The translations under genes and the position numbers were made by a program. A DNA stretch of 29,174 bases from Ophioceras dolichostomum (Eukaryota; Ascomycota; Sordariomycetes; Magnaporthales; Ophioceraceae): positions 1-29,174 of the forward strand of contig PYST01000152.1 of assembly GCA_003049485.1 (NCBI GenBank), in the 5' to 3' direction. Shown piece by piece: positions 10,798-20,900 of the stretch (position 1 is the first letter of the stretch; the number at the start of each line of letters is the position of its first letter). The notes beneath the pieces were generated by a model that saw only the letters and a program-made list of their open reading frames with translations, was not told the DNA's origin and searched no databases.

Positions 10798-12290
10798 CTC
10801 GGTGTTTTTTTTTTCGTCCTCTGCCTTTTCTGGAGTCCTTTTTTTTATACCCCCAACTGCAGGACTGTCTCTCGAAATAGTGGGAAACAACAAAACGAAC
10901 GCGCGAACGGAGAAAAAAAAGGAACGACGGAGGAAAAAGAGGAAAGGCCGCAGGAGGAGAACACGAGCGAATGAAGCCCCCGTTTTCCGGCGTAGCGACG
11001 CATTTTCTCCAGCAAGCAATGGCACATGTGCTTTTCTTTCCGCCTCGACTATGTTACTTGTTTTACTCTCCTTTTCGCCTTCTCGACGATTCCATGTTTT
11101 ATCGTCTGATATTTTCGACGAAAGAATGAATCCAGAGGTCACGAACGACCTTCTTCATCATATATGAGGCCCCGTGTCGGCCCCCTTTTTATAACCCTGT
11201 TTTCTTTACCCAACTCAATATACCAGCCACCAACTCCGCGATTGTTCCCCCCAGCCGGCACAATATTCATGAACCAAATCAGGGCAGCTAGCCATGAACG
11301 ACGTCGACGTTTATTAGGTTCGTCTCGTTTACACTACCCATCTACCTACCTATATATATTCTTCGATCAAAACCATGCATAGCCCAACTACCTACCTATC
11401 TCTCTCCCAACCTGTTGTTTGTCCTTCTCGTGGCAACTTGCTTCGCCGCCTAATGAATCTTAGCTTAGCAGGGAGTTCCTAAACGGGGCACAAAAAGGGT
11501 TTAGGAACTTTCCAGTTGGAAAAAAAGAAAAAGAAGTAGGACAGACAGATGATACCACCATTTTCGTTTTCGCGATTTGAGGAACAGAATGTTTGGGGGG
11601 ATCGAATCTGTGCACAGCCTCCTTTTTTACCAGCTATTCCCAGCCTTGCCCCTATTTTCAGGGGGTTGAAGAGATCTAGCCTGCCTTCCTCAACTCAACT
11701 CGGACCACCTACCTGCACGTTATTTGATAACAACAATGGGACGAGTCACTATTTCACGGCAGACGAACGACCTGTTCACAAACAGCTAAAATTGAAGAGA
11801 TCGGTGTTTTCCCCCACCTGATGTATTCCTGTTCTTTTCCCTTCCCTGCCTGAGAAAGACAATCATACAACCAGCTTCCGCACCACGCATGGCATCGCTG
11901 CGAAACCCCGGCACATTGCTGAAGGAAGAAATAATATCCAACAAAACCAAAGCCCACTGAAGCCCAAGCGTGAGAGGAACGTTTCTTACAGATGTGTGTA
12001 TGTGTGTACAGATGTGACATATCGTACGGAGAAGGAGAGAAAAACAGAATCAGATCTTCGCTTCGCTTACCTCGAGGCTGACAGGAAAAACCAAGGAATA
12101 CAATAATCCTACAACAAAACAAAACCCACAACGCCAGGCTGCATGTTATCGGACAGAAGATTAAAAAAAAGAGAGCAGGAGGCCAAAGCGGTAACGACAG
12201 AAATGAAGGTATCAAAATCAGAAAAGTTACGCTCGTTAATTTTCTTCACGCATCCGTCATCAACAGACTCTTTTCTTCTGTCAAGCCCAT
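10798..12290. other. Convergent 3' intergenic region
   Basis: This 1.5-kb spacer lies between the stops of two converging genes. It holds T-rich and A-rich runs just after 10797, TACCTACCTA words near 11341, 11391 and 11708, and TATATATA at about 11352. No open frame here looks like protein. It most likely carries both 3' UTRs and polyadenylation regions. I did not find an unambiguous AATAAA-type signal to assign. Confidence 0.6.
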
Positions 12291-14454
12291 TTACAGCAAA
12301 GCAGCCACAGCAGCCACAACAGCCAGCGACAAGCCCATCAACGGGCCAGAGCCTCCTCCCCTCAAGGACGCCGCCGCGCTCCTGGCCGTGGTCTCGTCCT
12401 TGATCTTGAACGCTGGCTCGTACGGCCCCGCGGGCGCGGTCGAGTTGAGCGAGCCGTCCCAGCAGTACCTGGAGAAGCAGGACGTGCACTGGCTCGGTAT
12501 GGAGGTCCCCGTGCGCACGAGCGAGCGGTGCAGTACGGCGCAGGCGACGCAGGCGGGCCAGTCGGCGTCGAGGGTGGCGTTGCCCTGCGTGCCGGCGTTG
12601 TAGCCGTTGACGAGCACGTCGTTGCGCTGGGAGGTCGGGTACGTCATGGTGAAGGTCGACATGTTGGACAGGGTGGTGTAGGGCGCGTTGGGGAGGTAGA
12701 CGATCAGGGGCGGGGCGGACGCGCCTGCACTCAAAGTGAAGTTGGACACGTCGCAGCCGAAGAAGGTCGGCCGGTTGTTGAGGCCCTTGTTGATGAAGGT
12801 GTTCGCGTCGGGCACGGGCGGGAAGAGCGTGCCGTTCGCCATCTTGCTGCGGGAGCGGTCGTACGACGCGCGCAGAGCCGTGCCGTTCGGCCAGCTGTGC
12901 TCCGTGTCGGCCGAGTTGTCGACGGCGAAGACGACGTCGACGGCGCGGACCGGCTGGATGAGCGGGTGCAGGGGGATGTTCTGCAGGTCCTCCCCTCCGT
13001 CGACGAGGGAGAGCGTCTCGGCCGTCGCGATGGAGCCGGCCGTGCCGTTGTTGAAGCCGTAGAACGGATTCGGCTTGTAGGACGCGACGTCGTTGTTGTC
13101 CTCGCCAACGTCCTCGGCGATGGACCGGACGACGTCCTTGAACGCGGAGGGGGCGTCGGGCGCGGCCGTGTCCAGGTCCGTGGCGATGACCATGTTGAAG
13201 AGGGACGAGCTGGTGCCGAAGACGAAGGACGCCGAGTCGAAGCCCCGCACGCACTTGCCGTCGGCGGGGACGGCGCCGGCCTTGAAGTCGGAGCCCACGT
13301 ACTCGAGCGGCGCGAAGCCGTACTCGGTCGGGTCCCACGAGCCCAGCTCGAACGGGTTGAACTCGAACACGGTCGAGTTGAGCGAGATGACCCACGTGCC
13401 CGGGGCGCGGCCGTCGGCCACGACGATCGGGAACGGCGTCGACCCGTTCTTGAACTGCTCGTCCTGCGAGATGGAGGAGAAGGTGTACGCGGGGCCGCCC
13501 TCGGCGGCGCCGATCAGCTGGTACGCCAGCATGCGGCCCCAGTAGTCGGTGAGGGACGTGTCGAACCCGGCGTCCTTCTTGTCGTCGACCTGGCTGAGGA
13601 GGTCGGTCCAGTAGGTGGCCGCCCGGAACGTCGCGCTGATGATGTTGGACGACTGGTCTGGCCCCTGCAGGATCGAGCGGTCGAACCTCCACACGAGGCC
13701 GCCGTCGCGCAGGTTCACCACGGTCGAGAAGTTGTTGACCATGATGGAGCTGATGAGCCAGCTGCCGCCGGAGAGCCCAGCGAGGTAGGTCGACGACTGC
13801 AGCAGGCCGCCGATCCCGCCCTTGTCTGTTGAGCCCGGCGTGCGGTCGTCTGCAGCCATCAGGAACCCACCACCATTCATCACTTTCTTTTTTGTTAGCA
13901 CTTATATCTCTTGCACACACGCACACCCCTGCGCTATCTACCCCATGTTTTGTTCTTCACCACCCCTTACGTCCGCCCCATCGTTCCAGGTTGAAAGCAA
14001 CAGATAAGCATATGTAGGTAGAGTGGGGGAGGGGGAGGAAAAGCTTCTTACAGGCTCTGTATCCGCCACCGCTTATGGCAATGCCGATATTTGGCATGTT
14101 TTTCACATTGCTCGACACCTTCGACATGTAGCCGGCGGCGTCGAAGCCGGAGATGCCGGCGCGGGTGAGGAAGTCCGTCATGGGCTTGACCGTGGCGGGA
14201 CGGCGGCGGGATAGCCAGTCCGTCTCCTCCTTCGACAGGCCGGTTGCCCTCCGGATCGTGGGTCTGGTCGACGGGCAGTCCACCTTCTGGGGCGCGTAAT
14301 GTCCGCTAGGTGAGTTCGGCAGCGCCCGGCCGCTCAGAGCATCCGCTCCTGCCGCCGCCGCCCTTTCCGCCAAGGACCGGGCGCCGAAAGGTTGTGCGAT
14401 GTGAGCTGCGGCTGCGAGAGCCGCCAGCCATACAACTAGTAATGATGGGAGCAT
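12291..14454 (-). CDS. Secreted lysophospholipase (phospholipase B family)
   Basis: Exons 14454-14052 and 13882-12291 give 664 residues. The 169-nt intron has a GTAAGA donor, a GCTAAC branch point and an AAG acceptor. The junction restores GGGYRALMNGGG, as expected in this family. The product would hydrolyse acyl esters of (lyso)phospholipids outside the cell or at the wall. A signal peptide covers about residues 1-18. The PLA2_B/cPLA2-like catalytic domain shows GGGYR (near 129, oxyanion arginine), GLSGGSW with nucleophile Ser172, and DGGEDLQNIP with the partner Asp429. About ten N-glycosylation sequons are present. The C terminus is Gly/Ser-rich and then hydrophobic (GPLMGLSLAVVAAVAALL), which suggests a GPI anchor. 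Catalytic residues and length are normal. The start has A at -3. The paralogue (plb1, plb2 or plb3) cannot be assigned. Confidence 0.95.
13883..14051 (-). other. Spliceosomal intron of the lysophospholipase gene
   Basis: On the minus strand the donor GTAAGA begins at 14051, GCTAAC lies at 13899-13894, and the AG acceptor ends at 13883. Splicing is phase 1. It falls directly after the GGGYRA oxyanion motif, so its removal is needed to assemble the catalytic core. Confidence 0.85.
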
Positions 14455-16235
14455 CTTGGCTCTTTTGGCTGGTTGTTACTGCGTTGCTCGTGTCGCTGTC
14501 CCTCCTCGTAGCTGTCTGTTCCAGTCGCGGTCCAGCCAGTTTTTTGGTGGTTAGGAAGCGAAGTGAGTGAGTGGTACGAGGAGCCCAATGGAGGGGAAGA
14601 GCAGTGAAGTAGGACGGAGGGGAAGGGAATAGAAGAAGGAAAAGAAAAGAAGAGATGAAAAAAGGCGGCACGTATTTCATGCAATGATGAATCGACGAAG
14701 AAGCCGAGAAAATCGAGAAAGCCTAGCAAGGATTTTCCCCAGTAATGGGATGAATGGTGGAGTCAACTGGTTTCGGGATGGCTCAGACCGCGAGTTCCCG
14801 AGGCCAGTCTTGGGGAGGGCGAACAAAAGGACCAGGTGAGTAGTACAACGTTGGAAATATCCTCGATTCTCCGCGCACGAGGACGGTGGAGATCCGGTAC
14901 TTCAAATACTAGTATTTACGATTTTAGTTGGACTGGTATCGGTCGGCACGATCGGCACGTTGGCACTGGCGATGATGAGGCGCTGCTCAGGGGGGGAGGG
15001 GGGCCGTCGCTTGTCTCGGTCGGAAGAGGCCGTTGACCCTTTTAATGATTCAAGATTCAAGCTTATTTTCTCTCTCGGACACTTTGAACAAACATCAAAA
15101 GTTCAATCGTCACGGCAGCTGAGACCCCATGACAGGCCTCCCCGGGCTAGATAGTAGTACACGTAGTAGTCAACGGCCCACCTGCGGGCTGACAGCGTGG
15201 TTGTCATATTGCTCACGGTTGCCGAGCCCGCGTATATGTATAGGTGTATGTGTCGTCGTATGGGATTCGTCCTTCCTGAACAAGGAGGCGGCGGTAGAGG
15301 ATGGAAAGGATTGAAGATGGGAGGAGCCGTGACGGGTGACGCAAGCTTGAAAAGCACAAAAAAAGATAAAGGTGGTGGTGGGCGGGTGTCAAGAAGGCCA
15401 AGCGCCCGGACAGCACACAGTCAGAGTATAGTCGCCGGCCTGGCGGGATTTGGAAAGCCCTGGGAAATTGGCCAAGAGACATGTGCTTTCAGGCTTCTCG
15501 CTTTCGTTCACCGTGTTCGCACAGGTACGCGGAGCCTCCCATGAGCTTGCTGCTTGCGGCTTTGGGGCTCGGATCCGCGTATCTAAAGGATCATCGATGC
15601 TGTGGAGAAACAAGTACCAGACGTCTCGACCCTGAGGTGAGACCCCTGAACCCTGGAGATGGCCGAGTAAAAAGGCCGGAAAGGCCGGTCGCTGAGGTCG
15701 ATAGACAAGTTTGGCAATACTTCCGTATTCGTAATAGTGGCCTTGAAGAGCTGTAGAGGGACGACTTCGCCTTCTACCGTCTTGATTCGCGCTCCCCAGA
15801 GCCCAGTTCCAACGGCGTCAGTTATCAACGATCGAGAAATCGAAGACCGATCGACGGCTGACGCAAGGTTCTGAGGGGCGGATATGCAGATGCAGGGCTG
15901 GGACTTGTTGGGACTCTTGCGGCCCAGCACAGGGCTGGAAGCGCCACAAAGTGCTACCCCGAATTACTGTTGCAGGCCGGCCACTAGCTGCATCCAACCG
16001 TCGGAAGTTCAGACTGCACACCATGGCACATGCCCTGCAGGTTGGTGGGGTTCGCGGCCACAGGCGGCCCTCGCGGCCTCTGGCCGCATCCGAAAATTGA
16101 TTTCGCCATGCAAGCTTCTGCTTTCTGGTGGTGCCAGTGTGCCCAACGACCGCTGCAGCCGCCATCGCGGCCTGCTGTGCCGGCCGGCTTGGCGGGGACT
16201 AGTAGTGGCGGCTTGAAGCACACCACATTCGGACC

Positions 16236-16256
16236 AAAAAAAAAAAAAAAAAAAAA
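16236..16256 (+). repeat. Poly(A)21 tract
   Basis: An uninterrupted run of 21 A is preceded by GGACC and followed by GAACCC. It could be a plain homopolymer SSR or the 3' end of a retroposed sequence inserted on the plus strand. I found no clear target-site duplication to support the second reading. Confidence 0.9.
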
Positions 16257-17520
16257 GAACCCGTCGAACTCAATTGACCATTCAGGCATAAGAGTACGCA
16301 AGTGGTAGAAGCAAAAATATTCACGTAGTAAGCACTGCCTCTGCTGCCTGTCTTTCACGAATACTGGTTCAAGGTGTTGATAGAGGTAGGTAAGCAATTA
16401 GTGCTTTCTACGCCTTGAGCAGGCCACATCATCAGGGTCTCAGGCAGAAATACGAGTCGCGGTATTGCGGACCGAACCGACGAATAACCAATACAAACAA
16501 AAAGGCAGTCGCTGTCAGCAAAGCCCAAGTCGGGCAGCTACCTACGACCTTCCTCTACCTTCCTCGGACCTCTCAATGGACTCGTTCTTGTTCCCAGAAT
16601 ACCTAATCCGGGCAAGCGGTGACTCTCCTCAGGAATCCGCCTGCTGAAACGATGCGCGGGCCTCGAACATCGCCCACACTCCACTCCACATCCTCCGGGT
16701 CGACGCCCGAGGACACCAGCTCCGACCGAATCCCCAGTTTCCACTGAATATGACTCCTTGCGTTAGCCGGGCGAGACGGCACAGATTTAGCAAATATAAT
16801 TCCGAGGGCCTCGTCTCTTCGGTCTCGTTGAAAAACGAACAAGGCCAGCCAGCAGCCCTGACCACGTTCTCATATATATCACCTCTTCTGGCACGGCACA
16901 CGATCGGTCAGCACATATGGGTTGTCGTCATATCTGATGTCTCGCCTTTTTCTGTCTTTGGTAGTTCGGAGTCTGGGCCGGCCATGTCAGCACACCATCG
17001 CCGAAGGTCGTTGTGCATCATTGCCGATACGGCGGATGCAGAATACGGTGTGTCACGAAGAATCCTGGATGCTCGACGGGTTCCATCCGGGAAGACCTTT
17101 GGTTTGGCGTCGACGGTGGCTGGTCAAGGCGTCGTGGCCGGGACAACAGAGTGAACCGGCTTTGCACCATCTTTGCCTACACCTTACAAGCGCACCGTGC
17201 AAGTTCCCAGTGCAAGCTCCCAGCACATGAAGCTTCGTAGAATCCTGAGGAGAGAGACCCAGATGCGGCTTACAGGAAGATGTTCTGTGGACTAATACGA
17301 AGTACGGCGCAACGATACATAATGCGGACAGGCAGAGGATCAGCTGTGCACACACGTGACCTCACTCCAAGTTTGGCGATGCTTCATCCGGAGTCATTCT
17401 GTATCGGCATTCAGAGCTCTATGGAGATCTGCGCTTCAAAATGGCCGCATATTGCTGTTGCCGGGGAAGTCAGACAGACAATGCTAATGGTTCTCCGTTG
17501 TTGTCCTATCTGCCTTGAAT

Positions 17521-17550
17521 TTGGCGGCTTTTGGCGGCTTTTGGCGGCTC
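17521..17550. repeat. 10-bp tandem repeat TTGGCGGCTT x3
   Basis: Three head-to-tail copies at 17521-17530, 17531-17540 and 17541-17550. The last ends in C instead of T. It lies about 410 bases upstream of the BRCT-protein start, so a promoter role is possible but unproven. Confidence 0.85.
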
Positions 17551-17797
17551 CGGTTGGCCAAGCGCTGATCCAGATGTGTTTAGAGCAATGGGTTGCTCGG
17601 TGCTTGTCTGCCGGTTGCTGGGCCAACCGGAGACTCCACACCGCGATTTGCTCTGCCGTGAGGACGGTCGTGTAAACTCCACCACACCTTCAAAAGTCAA
17701 CAAACACGCCGAGGTGAGCTACAGATGAGAGTTCACACCAACAACCATAAACCTAGGTAGGGTAAATAGCACCATCTTCTTCTTGTCTTTGTTTTTC

Positions 17798-17830
17798 ATG
17801 CCTCACTCTTCTTCCTATATCTTTTCTTAA
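17798..17830 (+). promoter_or_regulatory. Candidate upstream ORF of the BRCT gene
   Basis: A 10-codon ATG...TAA frame (MPHSSSYIFS) ends 129 bases before the main ATG at 17960. It matters only if transcription starts upstream of 17798, which cannot be seen here. The main ATG has a strong context (AACATGG). Confidence 0.3.
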
Positions 17831-17959
17831 CACCCACAGCACAACCAACAGAAAGACGCCACCGGACGCGTCCGCAAGCAAACAGTCCGGTCTCGTTTTT
17901 TCTCTATACGATTACCACCCACTACAATCCTACAACGCGGCTCACCACGGAGGACGAAC

Positions 17960-20900
17960 ATGGATCCACAATCGCCCCCGAAGCGGATGACCCGAGCTAG
18001 GGCGGCCGCAAAAGCCAACGAGACGTCCACGACCTCAGTCAAGAGCACCAAGATCGTGACGGCCGCAGCCAAGGCCAAGGCTGCTGCTGCTCCACGAACC
18101 ACCGCTTCGACTCCCTCTACTTCATCAACGAAGACGGCGACCAAACGGAAGCTCAGGTCAGATGATGCGGATCACGAGGACAGCGACGATGATGATGACG
18201 AGCTCGCTACCGCCGAGCCGGCCCGGGGCACAGCCAAGGCTAGCCGGACCATCCGTGGTCGGCCGAAGAAGGCAGCCGTCGGCGAGGACGAGGAGGCCGA
18301 GCGCGAGATAGAGGCGGCTGCGCCGGCAGCTCCCGTTAGGACAACGAGAGGTCGCCCCGCGAAGAAGGTTGCCCCGACGCCGGCCAAGGAGGAGACAACG
18401 CCTGCTACTCGATCGACGAGGGCGAGCCGGGCCAAGAAGGCCAACGCCGCCGAGGAACCCGAGGAACCCGAGGAGCCTGCACCGGCGAAGCCAGCTACCC
18501 GCACCGCCCGAGCAGCCATCACCACCACCAAGTCCAGCACAGCCAAAACCGGCGTCAAGACCGGCGTCAAGAAGACTGTCACGTTCGAGGAGCCGGAGAA
18601 GGAGAACATCATCCCGGTCGCGGCGACCAAGCGCAAAGCTGCCGCCGCCAAGAAGGCTGCCCCTGCTCCCGCTGCCGTGGCAGAGCCGCCGCCAACAGGC
18701 CTCCGGGCGAGGCCAGCGAGAAAGCAGGCGGTGGCGGCGGCGACGGCGACTACGACCACAACCAAAGGGCGTGCAACGCGTGGTGGTGCAGCCAAGGCCA
18801 CTGCCGCGAAGGAGGATGAAAAGCCGCCCACACCCCTGAGCCCGAAGAAGGTGACGCAGCTGGCCGTGGCTCGGGACGTCGAGTCCGAAGACGAGCTGGC
18901 CGGGAACAGCAACAAGTCGCCCCTCAGGCCGCTCATGAAGAGCCCCGTCCGGCCACCCCAGGCCTCCACCAAGCCCGGTCTCAGCCTCGGCTCCCCTGCC
19001 AAAGACAACAACACCATCCTCAACGCGCCCCAACTCAGCAGCTCGGGCGGCGGGCTGCTTGGCAGTCCCATCCGGCGGCCCACCCAGCCCGCGTCCCCGT
19101 ACAAGGACGCCATGAAGTCGCCCGCCCGGCGAGGGGTACTTGGCGGCAACCCAGTTCTAGGCCAGCCGAAGGACGCTGCGATGATGGGTCAGGACGGCAA
19201 CCAGCCGTCTCTGAAGTCGGCATCAGCCGTTCTCTTCGGCTCCCCAGCCAAGCGGCCTAAGTCTCCCGTCAAGGGCGGCAGCGGTAGCGGCCTCGAAGAC
19301 ATCGGCCGCTCGCCGCTGAAGATGTCCCTCCTCAACTCGCCGGCGAAGCGGCCCATGGCTTCGCCTATTAAGTCCTTCCGCCCGCTCGCCGAGCAGCAGC
19401 CACAGCCACAGCAACAACAGCAGCAGCAGGATCAGGAGGAGGACGAGAACCTCACCGCGAGGGCTCTGCTACTGACTACCCCGCGTGCCGTCGGGATCCT
19501 GGCTGACGACGTGGACGCTGACGCCGAGGACGAAGAGGAAGATGAGTTGTTGGATCTGTGTGGCGGCGGATCCAACGCCCATATCCCGGACTCGCCCACT
19601 CGCATGCGCTTCCCAGGTCGTCTGTCCGCCGTGCTGCCTCGCCATGCCGACCCGGCGCTGAAGGGCGGCATGCTCGTGGTGGCAGAGGAGGACGATGCCG
19701 CTGCGGAGACCGCTATTTTCGCTGAGAATACCGATGGCTTCGCCGAGACTGCCGGCGAACCGATGGATGTCGACGAGTTCGAGCCTGCTGCTGCTGCTGC
19801 TGTCGCTGCTGCTCAGGAAGAGCTGCACAAGCAGCAGCACCAGCCGGACCCGGCCATGCATGGCAACTTCGGCCTTCGCCAGCGGGACCTCGACCCCTTC
19901 GCTTTCTCCCGCAGCCCCGAGTCTGACTCGGAAGACGAGCTCAGCCCGTCTGCGCGCGGCGCTAGAGCCGCCAACTTCGTCCTGCCCGAAACGCCCTGCC
20001 GCGCTCGTGGCGGAAGCCGGAGAGCAGCCAGGCCCAGCATCGGCATCTTTTCGTCTAAGTGCACCGCGAAGAGGTCTGGGGCCGCCCAGTCCGACGACAA
20101 GTTTGGATTCACGCCGCTGGCCGAGCAGCTGAATGGCTGGCGGGCGGCGAGGAGCCCGATCAAGGCCACCGTTGCGTCGCAGGCGCAGGCGCAGGCGGAC
20201 CCTGACGCTTCCTTCATGCCGTCTTCTTCCTCCTTGGAAAGTTCGGCCCTCTCCGCGGTCCACCAGACTCAGGAATCGCCCATCAAGGCGGCAGTGATCC
20301 CGTCTTTCTTCGACGACGAGATGTCGGTTCGCTCACCGCCGCAGGCCACGACGACTGTCATCGAAGTTCCAGCTGTGGCCAACACCGCTGATAGGCACCA
20401 CCAGTCCGAGTTCCCGCTGGTCGACTTCAACGCGGAGACCGCGACGCAGCAGCCCGATGTCGGGGAGGCCGTTCAGTCCGTCGAGTCCCCCGACCTGATG
20501 GAGGGAATCCCCGTCACCACCGAGGACATCGAGCTCGCAGCCGAGGCCAACGAGATGTCGCTGCTCGAGCCGTCGCAACTGGAGGAGATGCTCTCGGCCG
20601 AGGCGCTCGACGACGCCGTCTCCGAGGCCAGCCAGGAGTACGGCGACGAGAATGAGATCCCCATCGACCCTTCTCTTGCTCAGAACAACTCTCCGGGCAT
20701 TCCCCCTGTGACTCCTCAGCGCTTCGTCACTCGCACGTTCCACACCGTGTCCAAGGTGCCGCTCAAGCCCGCCGACGAGTCGACTCCTCCGGTCCTGGCC
20801 GCCCAGAGGCAGCGCAGACACAGCATCTCGCGGCTGCCGACCGCAACGTCTACGACGGCTTCATCGTCATCCTCCTCTACCACCGGCACTCCCACCCGGC

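Larger units (their letters stand above)
14455..17959. other. Divergent intergenic region with possible gene remnants
   Basis: This 3.5-kb spacer separates two divergently transcribed genes and should hold both promoters. It contains a 21-base A tract (16236-16256), a triple TTGGCGGCTT repeat (17521-17550) and CCTAGGTAG near 17752. Minus-strand pieces look protein-like with nearby splice-like signals: about 17385-17367, 17245-17189, 17137-16923 and 16744-16605. I could not join them in one frame. Plus-strand ATG frames at 16750-17154 and 17280-17675 overlap them and are equally unrecognised. No gene is called here. Confidence 0.45.

Noticed and set aside
12528..13832. 434-codon plus-strand ORF
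   Set aside because: It is the antisense of the lysophospholipase exon. Its Arg/Val/Gly-rich composition is typical of the complement of GC-rich fungal codons.
12109..13926. 605-codon minus-strand ORF
   Set aside because: It is a frame-shifted shadow of the lysophospholipase exon with Arg/Pro/His-rich nonsense sequence. The true frame carries GLSGGSW and DGGEDLQN.
16236..16256. A21 tract as the tail of a retrotransposed element
   Set aside because: No clear flanking duplication and no reverse-transcriptase-like sequence was found. A simple homopolymer is enough to explain it.
15583..17959. Secondary-metabolite cluster hinted at by a GACTG motif
   Set aside because: A single short SAT-like motif without ketosynthase, acyltransferase or tailoring genes is not evidence. 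The oxidoreductase downstream stands alone.
18158..19149. Minus-strand ORFs of 291 and 325 codons
   Set aside because: They are complementary shadows of the Ala/Lys/Pro-rich N terminus of the BRCT protein, with only Ser/Ala/Gly/Arg low complexity.
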